From positions 1 to 64,000 of the forward strand of contig JAMPIV010009915.1 of the NCBI GenBank assembly GCA_024509875.1: a stretch of 64,000 nucleotides of DNA, in the 5' to 3' direction. Position numbers and translations under genes: made by a program. This DNA is from Oreohelix idahoensis (lineage: Eukaryota > Mollusca > Gastropoda > Stylommatophora > Oreohelicidae). Under the pieces are notes generated by a model. That model saw only the letters and a list, made by a program, of their open reading frames with translations. It was not told the DNA's origin and searched no databases. The first letter of the stretch is position 1; every line of letters starts with the position of its first letter. Of the stretch, positions 33,278 to 44,640 are shown piece after piece.

Positions 33278-34262
33278 GTTATATCAGAACGCAATTGCCA
33301 TGTTAAAATAAGAGTAATCTGTAAACTGATGAGTAGCATTAAAAACACCAAGCCATGAAATGGACTACTAGCGTCTTTCAGCCAGCACGATGAAGCACTG
33401 AAATGGGTAAGTTGTGAAAAGGACTGCTAGCTCGTACAGTGCTGATAAATACTTAACGTCCTTAAAAGGGATATTAACATGTATCTGCAAGCATGATGCA
33501 GCCCTGACAAGTGCTTGTCCTAAAAAGGACTGCCAACTACGCTAACTCAGCTCGTTCCTCCTCCAGTCCGCAGTAATAATTAAGACATATTATATATATT
33601 TTTTTAAAGTTACATGAAAGTTTATGTTTCAATTAGTATGATTTATAAAAATGAGGCTTCAAGACGAGGCCAGTCTCCTGCACTCATCAGCCATTATTGA
33701 TTTTGAGAAACTGATCCGGTGTCGAAAAAGTAATCGAAAAAGTTGTTAAGACATTATAGTGTGCCTTGATCACATCGGCATTGTCAATACATTACACCCC
33801 CCCCCCCTCCCCCCTTGATGCATAGATCTGGAACTAGTTCACGCCAAACCTTTTTTTCTTGTGTCATCCGCTCAAATTGTTTCCACATCTTCATTATCAT
33901 ATTAAAGTTTCCAATTCCCTTCTTTTTTGTGTTTTGTGTCTTCTTCTATATCTTTAACGTTGGGGGTTCCATAACAAGAACTGCCTTGTACTTGATATGT
34001 TGTTTGCATTCGCTCTCAGCCATATCTTTCTCTTACAATGCTGGCCGTTAGTTTTGAGCAGTAAGTACGTTATGTCTACAGCTAGGCTGCGATATCTGCA
34101 CTTTTCGTCCCGACTCATCCGATTTCAGCAAGAAATTTTTACGGGTTTGCTTCCCTGTTAACTCACGCCTGTATGATGCTATACCTCATGCCCATCCAAT
34201 AGTGCAGTGAGCTGTTTGCACCAGTGAGCGTCATCGGAGCCGAGACCCAACTCTGCCCCAGA
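33278..34262. other. No recognisable gene; left flank of the Polinton
   Basis: It contains a C-rich run at 33797-33815 and short motif-less ORFs. A loosely repeated phrase (AAAAGGACTGC near 33418 and 33524) suggests a small degenerate repeat. Confidence 0.4.
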
Positions 34263-34268
34263 TCTGGG
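34263..34268. repeat. Left target-site duplication TCTGGG of the Polinton
   Basis: TCTGGG ends immediately before the inverted repeat. The same six bases follow the right end at 56485-56490. Six bases is the known size for Polinton/Maverick integration. Confidence 0.85.
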
Positions 34269-34897
34269 AGTAGTATACAATGTACCAAACAAGGCGTTTT
34301 CAGGAGGCGGGCAGGAGGCGCTCCAGGAGGCGCGTGACTTTTATATAGCAAAAACGCCAGGAGGCGCGTGACTTTTATATAAGCGCATTCAGGAGGAGAG
34401 GAGGAGGCGCAAGATGGCGGACTTAAGATAACAAGAATAGGGTATATGGGACAAGATGGCGGACTTGAGATAACAAGAAGAGGTTATTTTTAGAGGTATT
34501 TTTAGATAACAAGGAGGTGACTTTTATATATAGTAATATGTTTTAGATAACAAGAAGAGGGTATAGCAAGATGGCGTCTTGTTATATAAGGAAAATGTGG
34601 CAAGATGGCGGACTTGAGATAACAAGAAGAGGGTATATGGGGCAAGGTGGCGGACTTGAGATAACAAGAAGAGGATATTTATAGACTCGAGATAACAAGA
34701 AGAGGATAATAGGAAGACGATAACAAGAAGACGATATTTATTGACATATACATTTAGACATACAACAGTTATTTTAGAACAGTTATACAAACAGTTATAC
34801 GAACAATTAGACGAACAGTTATACAAACAGTTAGACGAAAAATTAGACGAAATACAACAGACGATATAGGTAACAAAAAAGCGTTTTAGTTAATATA
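34269..34897 (+). repeat. Left terminal inverted repeat of the Polinton
   Basis: It starts AGTAGTATACAATGTACC and matches the inverted right end for about 630 bp, to GCGTTTTAGTTAATATA at 34881-34897. The outer 130 bp are packed with AGGAGGCG units. The rest is an irregular array of GATAACAAGAAGAGG units, several preceded by CAAGATGGCGGACTTGA. There are TATA-like motifs (TTTTATATAAG) near 34370. Confidence 0.95.
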
Positions 34898-35265
34898 GTT
34901 TTTATTTTATATTCAATAGTGTTTTGTAGTATCAAAACATATATGGTAATATATAGTATTTTTTAACATAATACATTGTACAGTAATTTTTTATCAAATG
35001 AATATATAATTGAAAAATAATTATATTATGAAAGACAGTTTGTATACGATAACATTATCAAACATTGATATTATCAAATCACATATGAATGTACTGTTAT
35101 ATACATATATTAGTGGTGTTTTGTTACAAAATATACATTTTCACAGATTTATTTACAATAAAAATATCACAGCTACAGGCCAGACCTTGAGGGGAGTCGT
35201 CACATTGTCGTCACGTCGTAAGAAATAGAGGTATTGTGTATTGTGTGTACATAGTGGAAGACAGT
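34898..35265. other. Short AT-rich spacer between inverted repeat and polymerase gene
   Basis: No ORF of note. It probably holds the 3' end of the minus-strand polymerase transcript; AATAAA on the minus strand is not obvious. Confidence 0.4.
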
Positions 35266-38200
35266 TTAGATGTTGAGGGGTGATGTGGTGACGTTGTCGG
35301 GATGTACCTGTCGTTTTATGTAAAAGTAAGAAAGGGCGTTGCGGTGTTGTTCGTATGTGTAGATGGAGGATTTGTGTGCTCTGAATCCGATATTTTTCCC
35401 ACCCTGTGCTTGTTGTGTGTTGAGGACGTCTAAGAAAGTGTGTTTGTCTACTTTGTTGTGGTGTTTGTTCAAGCCTTTGGTGGTTGTTTTGTCATAGTCG
35501 CCAAAACAGTGATACGTCTTGCTACAGAAGGAAACCATCCCTCTGCCTTCGTATTCTAATTTAAAAAGGCCCGGTGTCCGTTTGTCGAATAATATTTGTT
35601 CGCGGCATTTCTGACAAAGGGCGCGCGTTTTACCCTCGCTAGCTACAAAGTCGGGTCTATGGTCGGGACATACCTCGGCGGGGAACCACTGGTGGTAGGA
35701 GCTATAAAATTCCTGTCGCATAGCGGGCTTAACAACGTCCGCTAAGTTATTCGCGCTAAGGGCCAAGTAAAGGCTGTCTGTGTCCGTCTCGCACAACTGA
35801 AAATCTGACCTATCTACAAATTTATCTAGACAGTCGTAGTAAAATTCTAACATGCGTAATTTTGCGTATTGGTTGACGAAAAATCCTATCTGAACGGGGA
35901 GGTCCCAACATATAGTCTGTTTAAGTTTCTCTACTTCGAATATGTCGTCCGTCACTAACGTCATTTTCCTAAAGCGGGGTGAGTTTATTTGGTCAGAGGT
36001 ACCCTCTCCCGTCGTGTACGAGACATCCACGTGCTTCGCGTTATTGGTTAATGTCTTGCCATAAGCCGCGTTACCTAGCAGTTTCATGGTCTCGCTGGTA
36101 ATGGCGTAGGCAGGATCAGTATCACCCTGTCGACGCGCGTTCGAAACAGTGTCCCCAAACTGCTTGAAACACGTCACGGGTGTATACTCAAGCACCTGGT
36201 AGATACAGGTGACTTCTAAGCCTTTGATTAAGTACCAGCGAAGCAGAGGTGTCGTCAGGAGAATTTTCTTGCCCACATAACTCCCGATCAATGTCCGCCT
36301 GGGAGTAGTCAGTAGTTTATGTTTTTCGGCGTATTCCCGCATGAAAGGTCCAATATCTTCCCTCGTGACGTCAACATTCTTAAAAATGGGCGTCATTTCA
36401 GAGAACTGTTCTTTTAAAGAGTCGGGGACATGGATGTCACACTCGACTAGGCCAAACAAGGTCTCGTCTAACACCGAGGCGAGAATATTTTCTTTTGTCA
36501 GGGGGTACCGACATTTGGTGTAAGACGGTTTCTGGGTAGGGAAGGTGGCGTTCAGAAAACGACGGATTGATGGGTCGATTTTCTTCAATCCCTGCCACTC
36601 GCATTCCCACATTTCGACAACGGTAACGTTGCATTCCTTCCTCAAATAAGAACTTATTGTCAGTGTCGCTCTGTACAACTCAGCCAATGGTGTGTTGTTG
36701 ACTGGCTTAACGTCACGACCGGCGGTTAGTGGGCAGTTAGGGTGGCCGTGGAATAGGCAACCTTGGAACTGGTAGACGGTACGAGAGTCTTTATCCCAAC
36801 CATCTACCCTAATGTGCCTATCACCCAACGACATCTCACGGCCGTTAAACTGGGTTTTTAAGGTCACTTTATTTTGGTGGGAGACCCAAGCCAAATAATC
36901 GCGGCACTGCACGGTATATTTGTGGACTTTGTGGTGCTTGAAACCGTCATCACTGTACCGTCTAACCGGGAAGGTCAGTGGGCATTTTCTGCATTACCGC
37001 CCACAAATAAAGGGCGTTGGCATAAAAACCTTTAATGGCTTGAATCGGTTTGCCACCTCTAATGCGGGTTTTGCCTTGTTCGTGGAACCTGTGAAAAATA
37101 ATTGACGGTCCCCCGACGATGTTTTGGCGCAAGGTGTTATGCAAATCTGCCTCCCACTTCGAACATAAAGAAACCATGACTTTGGGCGGGAGGGTTTTGA
37201 AAAGGTACTTTAACGTGACACCGGGAACGGAGATCGCATCTTTAAACATATCTACATCTAGGTCCGCGTAAAAACTAACTTGTCGGTCTAACGCCGCCAG
37301 GAAGGGGACCACGTCTTTATTATTGTACCAAGTCAGAAAGTCGCGCAACGTGGTCATGTGGTTCTCGGCCCACACCTTCTAGCACTCGGCGTACTCCTCG
37401 ATGGAAATATTAGTGTTTTTAAGTTTGGAAAAAAATGCCGAGTGGGGTGGTAACGCCGTCTCATCTAACTTTGCTAAATCTGTTATGTACTCATAACAGA
37501 AATATCCTTTGGTTTCTTTAACGTTGTACGCGGCCAGATATTTACTATAACTAAAACCGGGGGCTAAGTAGTTTACTATATCTAAAAACTTTAAGTCGCT
37601 AGTGGCAATACACATAAAATTATTGTTTCGCTTGACTAAAAATTTGAACTCTTCCCCCATGAAATATTTGATGAGGTATGGTTTGATTACGTTCACGTCG
37701 TACTTGCCCGAATTGAAACCTAATACGGGTAGCTGCCTCAAATAACCCTCTAATCTACCAAAGAGCTCCTCAGACCCGAGTTGGGTGAAAACACCATCAA
37801 AATCCGCTCGCAGAATCTCATAAGAGGCCGCGGCAATTTTGATCAGATAACGAGCCATCCTATTGAACAATTTTTGTGGATCACCCTTTGTGATAAAACA
37901 CACGGGGGCTTCAAAACCGGGGACGTTAGAAGCCACCGAACATGACAGGGGCACGTGTTTGGCCGTGTAGGTAGTGGCATTTCCGCTTGACTCTAGACTG
38001 TTCTCAAAAAAAACACTCATAGTCAAACGTGGCTCTATAAGGGAAGACGAATGTTGTGTCTACATCTATCCCCTGCTCCTTGATTAATTCCCAAACGGTC
38101 TCTGGGGGATTATACACACCACCTTTAAATGTTTCTCTTCTCATAGAACCGGTACAAGTCTTCTCATGGCGCACCATAAACTTATAAATCTTCCACAACT

Positions 38201-38954
38201 TACCGCAATCGGGACACGAAAAAGAGTTACTGGCCCTATCGATATCTGTAATGTACATAAAATGGTTCTTAAACATTAATAGACGCAACGTATCTGGAAA
38301 ACTATCGCTACCTCTAAGTGTGGTGGTCAGGGTCTGCGCGTCGTCAAACTCGAAAACGTCAATATTTACGTTGAAACATTTTTCTAATTGGGGCATATCG
38401 ATTAAACTAACCCCGGTGAAATCGATGAGGGACTTTAGTCGCTGCTGTGTTTGCCACTGTTCGACTAGCCGGCGCGTCGGTTTTCTAACGTCTTTAACGG
38501 CACCACCCCTAAAAACGGCTAGACATCTAAAAAAGCAAAAATTATCACTGTAGGGCTGAAAGCTTGAGTCCTGTTGTAGTGTATAGATGTGGTGATTGTT
38601 CGTGATGAAAGAGGGAATGTCTTGTAAGCAGCAGCCAATAGGAAAGTCTTGGATATGATATAGATAGAAAGAAGTCGCTGGAATGGCTTCAACAAAATAT
38701 TTTGTGTTCGGTCTGTTTAACTGTGCTTGTGTGACAATATCGCTATCGTGTAACTGTGAGAGAAAAGCTTTGAAATCTGTAATGTTGTTGACTAGGTGGG
38801 GTTGATCTAAGACGATTGCATTGTTATGGGAAGAGTGAACAAATCTTAGATCGCCTGTTTCTCTGTGCCTCAAAACGATGTGGAAACTGTAGTTTATTTT
38901 GAATCGTTTTGTTTGTTGTGTGAAGATTGGTGTCAGGAGACGGTCCCAGTCCAT
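35266..38954 (-). pseudogene. polB: Polinton protein-primed DNA polymerase B (broken)
   Basis: Four collinear minus-strand pieces (38954-38004, 38026-37382, 37375-36962, 36912-35266) make about 1,215 codons. The N-terminal part has DNFCFFRCLAVFRG, reminiscent of an OTU-type start, and a zinc-finger-like CPDCG...HEKTC. Exonuclease motifs are FDYECFF (ExoI) and GFNSGKYDVN (ExoII). The polymerase has motif A as GFYANALYL, motif B LLGNAAYGKTLTN and motif C ETDTDS. The motif A Asp is Tyr, which should abolish catalysis. Breaks are a 1-bp shift in an A8 run (38006-38013, plus strand), a TAG at 37379-37381 and a shift near 36970. It would replicate the element from protein-bound ends. Confidence 0.93.
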
Positions 38955-39052
38955 AATTTGTGTTGGTCTGTGGAAGAAAGTGAATGTTGATAAATATTTA
39001 TGTTTATTGGAGTGTGTTTTTATTGCATTCCAGTTGTCGATGTAGATTTGTC

Positions 39053-40050
39053 TTATGTCAGCCTGTAAGTCTTGTAAACTGTCTTCTTCAGTGGGCAGAC
39101 GGGGTTTTTTATATGGGACTGGTGGGTACTGTTCATGGGACGTTTTTTGGTCTGGCCTGTTTTTGGTAGGTGAGATGGGATGGGTGTTGAAGTGGGTCCT
39201 GTATGTGGGGTGGAAGTTGTTGCTGTTCTCATCGAGTCTGTGGTCCCTGCTGCAGCAGATGATGTCTTTGTGCCTGATACTGAGTCTGTTGTGGCACCTG
39301 ATGTTAGTGTCTGTTGGTGCCCCGATGATGATGCTTGGTGGGTTGATGATGAGTCTGTTGTGGCACCTGATGTTAGTGTCTGTTGGTGCCCCGATGATGA
39401 TGCTTGGTGTGGTGTCTGCTGGTGTGTCTGTTGTGGCACCTGATGTTGGTGTGGGGCATGATGCTGTGGTGTCTGGGGTGGCATCTGATGTTGGTGGGTT
39501 GATGATTCAGCACCTGGTGGGGCACCTGATGTTGGTGCTGTGGGATATGAGGTCGAAAGTTGGTTAGGGGTGGGGTGTATTTGTGTTATATGGGTCTGTA
39601 AATTATCACCCCGGATGAATTGTTTACCACAAATGTTACAAGAAAACAGAGGGGTTGAGTGCACTGTCTTGCTGTGACGTGCTAAATTGTCAAGGCGGGT
39701 AAATGTTTTACCACAGCGGGCACACGTGAGTCTGGTCCCCCTGAGGGGTTTGTAGCGCCCGCCGGTGCAGTGGTGGTCCCCCCTGAGGGGTTTGTAGCGC
39801 CCGCCGGTGCAGTGGTGCTCCCCACTGGGATGTTTATAGCGGCCCCCGGTGCAGTGGTTTGTGTAACTGTCTCTGGTCGTTGTGCACCGGGTCCATGGCT
39901 CAATTCAATGTGTTGTTGGAGTGCCTCAGGACTGGTAAATATTTGAGGACAGACACGACAGGGATGTGTCGGTTCAGCGTGGACTGTCCGCATATGTCTC
40001 GTTAGATCACGATTCCTCGTAAAAGATTTATTACATTACATCTGTTGATT
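39053..40050 (-). pseudogene. C2H2 zinc-finger protein of the Polinton (frameshifted)
   Basis: On the minus strand the order is a damaged finger (CNKSFTRNRDLTRHMRTVH), a finger CRVCPQIF...HIELSH, a Pro/Ala/Gly/Thr linker with internal repeats, a finger CARCGKTFTRLDNLARH and a finger CNICGKQFIRGDNLQTHITQIH. A Gln/Ser/Thr/His-rich region with two 69-bp repeats and a basic tail follow. The frame changes near 39738, where one repeat unit has five C and its sister unit has six, so a single-base loss is the likely cause. Multi-finger proteins of this kind bind DNA; a role in element transcription or replication is a guess. It lies upstream of polB on the same strand. Confidence 0.7.
39282..39409. 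repeat. 69-bp coding tandem repeat in the zinc-finger gene
   Basis: GAGTCTGTTGTGGCACCTGA begins both units, at 39282 and 39351; the second unit is slightly short. It encodes a 23-residue Ser/Thr/His/Gln unit, so the frame is kept. A separate 41/42-bp repeat is at about 39733-39820. Confidence 0.9.
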
Positions 40051-40097
40051 AGAAACAAAGAAAACGTTACTCACCACATAAAATATTAAATATAGGT

Positions 40098-43000
40098 ATC
40101 AATCAGTTAGAGAGAGAGAGGAGTGAGACCGTGAGAGAGAGAGAGAAGAGAGAGAGAGAAAGAGGAAAGAGAAAGAGAAAGAGAAAGAAGGAAGAGGTAC
40201 GAGATAGAGAGAAAGAAAGAAAGAAGATGAAAAAAAGCAAAGAAAAAGAAAGAAAAAGAAATGAGGAAAAGAGGGAAGAGTAGAAGAAAAGAAAAAGTGT
40301 TTAAGAAAGAGTGGAAGATGGAAAGAATTGTTTTGAAACAAAAGAAAAGAGAAAGAAGGTATTAGACGTGGTTTGGGGGAAGTTTTGGGGAAAATGGGGG
40401 GAAAGGACACCAAATCGAAATAAAGAAGAGAAAGAAAAGAAAGAAAGAAGAAGAAAGAAGAAGAAAAGAAGTACAGGAAAGAGAAAGAAAGGAAAGAAAA
40501 GATAAGAAAGGAAGAAAAGAAGTAGGGAGGATAAAAAGTAAAGGAAAGAGGAAGAAGGAAGCTCCAAGAGAGAAGAAGGGTGGAAAGAGGAGAGAAAAGG
40601 AAGAAAAGGGAAGAGGTAAGAGAAAAGAAAAGAAGAACCGGAAAAAAAGAAAAGGAAAGATAAAGAAAAGAAGAGAATGAAAAGACGAAGAGGAAAGGAG
40701 AAAAGAAGAAAGAAGGAGGAAAAGAAAGAAAGTAGAAGAAACCAAGAAAAGAGTTGCGTAAGAGTGAATAAGAAAGAAAAAATTGAGAAAAGAAGAGAAG
40801 GTAGGAAAAAATCCTGTGAGAAGAGAAAGAAAGAATGAAGAAAGGAGAAAGGAAAAAGTAAGGATATGGAAAGAGTGTGAAAAAAAAAGGAAGGAAGATA
40901 AGAAAGGAAGAAGAAAAAAAAAAAGGAAGAAAAAGGATGAGATAGAAGGAATGAAAGAAGAAATAGGAGAAAAAGAAAGAAAAAGAAAGAAAGAAAGAAA
41001 GCAAAAAGGAAAGGCAAAAAGAAAAGAAGAGAAAGAAAAGGGGAGAAGAAAAAAAAGAAAGAAAAGGAAAAAAAAGAGAAGAAAAAAAGCAAGAAAAGAA
41101 AAAGAAAAGAAAGAAGGAAAAGAAAGAAAAGGGAAGATCGAAAAGAATGAAAAAAGAGAGAAAGAAAGAAAAGGAAGAGAAAAGAAAAAAATAAAAAAAA
41201 AGAGAGAAAGAAAGAAAGTTAAAAAAGAAGTGAGAAAAAGAGAAGAAAGAAGAAAAAGTAAAAGACTTAAAAGGAGAAAAAGGAAACGAAAGAAAAGCAG
41301 GTTACGCGCAGAGAGAAAGAAGAAAAAAAAGAAAAGAAAGAAGGAAAGAGAAAAAAAAAAGAAGAAAGTTTAAGAAGAAGAGAAAAGAGAAAAGGAAAGA
41401 AAAAGAAGATAAAAAGAAAGAAGAAGAAAGAAGAGAAGAGGGAGAAAGAAAAAGAAAGTAAAGGAGAGAAAGAAGAAGAGTGGAAAAAAAAGAAGAAAGA
41501 GATGGGAGATAAAAGAAAGAGAAAAGAAAAAAGAGAGAAAAAAAAGAGAAAGGAAGAAGAGAAAAGGGGAAAAAGAAAAGAAAGTGGAGAAAAGAGAGAA
41601 GAAAGGAGAAGAAAAAAGAAAAGGAAAGAAGAGAAAAGAGGAAGAGAGAAAGAGACGGAAAATTAGAAAGAAGAGAAATGAAAAAGAAAAGAGAGGAAAC
41701 AAGAATAAAACATAAAAATAATTTCTTATTCTATGAAAAAAGGAAAAAAAATGCCCCGTATGAAAAGCCCCGCTGTGTCAGGGAAAGAATCGATTAAAAG
41801 AAAAGAATCCTGAAATGAAAATAGACAGAAAAAAAAGAATAAAATAAAGGAGAAAAAATATGATCTTCGTTTCAAAAGTTTAACTTGATATGTAATCGGA
41901 GAGAAAAAAGAATAGATGGATATAAAGAGGAGCAAGTAAGAAAAAAAATGAGATGAAGCCAAAGAAAAAGAGTGAAGAATCAGAATATTTGATAGGGAAA
42001 GATTGGGGGGACAGAAAAAAAAAAAGAAAAAAAATAGATTCCGACAAGGAATAAACGCTAAGAAAAAATAAAAATGGGGAAAAAAGGGAAAAAAGTGTGG
42101 GGGAAAGGGAAAAAAAAAAACAGAAAAAAGTGGGGGGAAAAGAAAAGGGAAGAAAGAAGGGGTAGAGTGAAAACAGGAAAAATAAGAAAGAAAGGGGGGA
42201 AAACTAAGAAAATATAAAAAAAAATAAAATGAGAAAAGGGTAGAAGACCCAACTAAAAAAAAGAAAAAAAAAAAACCAGAAGGGAGTGGAAAAAAAGAAA
42301 ATGGTGTAATGGAGGGGAAAAAAAAGTGTTTTCTTAAATGTTTAAACGTCACTGATTAACCGTTTAGAAAAAAATTATTAGTGAACAACAGGAAGAATAT
42401 TAATAGAAAAAAGGAAGAAATAAAAATAAAAGAATTGAAATGGAAAAAAGGGAGAAGTGGGTAAAAACAAGATTGCTAAAAAAAAAACGAAAATGGTAGA
42501 AATGTAAAATAAAAAACAAATTGCCTTTATCACCTAAGAAATAAAGATTTGAATACAAGTTAATTAAATATGGAATTGTCTCTCTCTCAGCCACTAACAT
42601 CGGAGAAAGTAAAAAGGTGTGGAAAACAAATACAAAAACTCATAAAGTGAAAAAACTTAAAGAGAAAAAAGAAATTTTTATGTGCCCCTAACTGGGGAAA
42701 AAAAAGAGGCCCCCCCCCCCCCCCCGGGGGGGGGGGGAAACCACAAAATAGAGAAAAGAACCAAAAAAAAAAAATGAAAGAAAAAAAAAAAAAAAAGAGG
42801 GGGGAAAGACGATAAGAAAAAAAAAGAGAAAAGAAAGAGAATAAAAAAGCGAGTCTGGGGAATAAAAAAAAAAGAAAACAATTGCGCAGGATTAAACATG
42901 AGGCTAAGAGATTAAAAAAAATAAACTTGGTTAAAAAAAAAAGGAAGAAAAAAAAGAACAAGTTATGAATATCGGGAAAGTTGGATAAAAAAAAAAAAAA

Positions 43001-43693
43001 AGAAAAGTAAAAAATAGAGGGAATAATGTAAAAAAATAGAAAGTAGAAAAAAAAATAGAAAAGGTTGGAAAAAAAAGATAAAAAAAAAAAAAACAGTAAT
43101 AAAATTAAAAAAAACAAAAAAAAAGATAAAAAAAAAAGCTGAAAAAATCACAAAAAAAAAAAGCAAATAATAAAGTCAGATAAAAATTATTAAAAAATGG
43201 AAAGAAAAACTTATAAAAAAAAAAAAAGGTTTAGCTTTCACCTTGGAATGAATAACGCGAGAAAAATAAGAATAAAGAAAGAAGGAAAGGGGACAGAAAA
43301 ATTAAAAAAAAAAAAGAAATAAAGAGAAAAAAGAAAAAAAATAAAAATGGGTGCATAGGGAAAAAAAAAAGGTTTGGCTTGGAAAGGATTTTATTAAAAT
43401 AAAAAATGAAAATGGTAAAAAAAAAATTAAATAAAAATCACAAAAGACATAAAAAAAAAAAAAAAACAAATAAAAAAAAAAAGGGGGGGGAACAAAAAAA
43501 AAATGATAAGGAAAAGCTTGTCTCCATAAAAACTAAAAAAATACCCATTAGGGGAAGTAGGAGGAAAACACAAAAACTTGGTATGTTTAAAACTGAAAGA
43601 AAATTTATCTTTTGGGGGAAAAGGGGGTGAGGGGGTAAACATAAAAGAAAAGAATTAAGGGAAAAAAAAACAAAAAAAAAAAAAAATGGGGGG

Positions 43694-43734
<41 letters not shown>

Positions 43735-44640
43735 GGTTCGATTTGGTTTAAAAGGGGAAAAAAAAAAAAACTTAAAAAAAACTAAAAAAATAAAAAGGGA
43801 AAAAGGGAAAAAATAACAAAAAGAAAAAAAACAAAAAACAAAAAAAAAAAAAATAAGGGGAATATTAGACAAAGTGAAAGGGCGAATACAGCGAAAATAT
43901 ATAAAATAAAAAGCGGGAAAAGGTTTAATGAGGTAGCTTTAAAGGGGGGGAAAAAAAGGGGGGGTGGGGGGGGGGAAAAAAATAGGGAAAAACTAAATCA
44001 AAAAAAAAAAAATAAAAAAAAAAAAAGCGGGGGGAGTGAAATTAACAAAGATTCTTCTTAAAAAAAAGAGGCAAAAAGTTGGGAATCCTTGTTAAGGAAA
44101 AAGAAAAAGTGGAAAAAAAAAAAAAAAATTAGAACAATAAAGGAGAAAAAAAAAAATATAACAACAAAAATAAAAAAAAAAATTTAAATTCTTTTCTTTG
44201 GGTGTGATTGCGAAGAATGTTAAAATTAAAAAGGTATGAAAAAGGTATATAAAAAAATTTGATGTCAAGAAAAAAAAAGGGAAAAAAAAACAAAAAAAAT
44301 GAAGGAAGACGGAAAAAGGGCGATGGGGGGAAACACTGGGGAAAAAAATATAAAGGTAAAAAAAAAAAAAAAAACAGTCCTTGTTTGGAAAAAAAAAGGC
44401 AAGAAAAGGCATGAGGATAAAAAGTTTTTGGAAAAAAAAAGGGGGGGGGAAAAACTGGGGGAAAAATGAAAAAAATGGAAAAAAAGGGGGAACTTGTTTT
44501 TAAAAAAAAAAAAAAAGCATTACTAAAATTTCACAGTATAGATTTTTTTTTTTAATAAAATTTTCTACTCTGCTTAAAGGTGGGATTGGGATATTTTTCC
44601 AAAAAAAACTGTGCTCCTAAATGTGAAAAAACAAAAAAAG
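40098..44640 (+). repeat. 4.5-kb purine-only (GAAA-rich) tract
   Basis: From 40098 to about 42340 the plus strand is almost only A and G, in irregular AGAAAG/GAAGA units. From there to about 44640 it becomes A-rich with G runs and a few C/T islands. A block of about 16 C followed by 12 G sits at 42710-42737. The long Phe/Ser ORFs on the minus strand and Lys/Glu/Arg ORFs on the plus strand are translations of the tract. It sits exactly between the minus-strand and plus-strand gene blocks. Such DNA can form triplex structures and is hard to assemble; the second half may contain consensus errors. Confidence 0.92.

Noticed and set aside
39055..39567. Plus-strand ORFs of 170 and 87 codons over the zinc-finger gene
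   Set aside because: Shadows of the minus-strand repeats; they lack any domain, while the minus strand has clear C2H2 fingers.
40099..41092. Long Phe/Ser-rich ORFs on the minus strand (up to 301 codons) and Lys/Glu ORFs on the plus strand
   Set aside because: They are translations of the purine tract; stop codons are rare in such sequence by composition alone.
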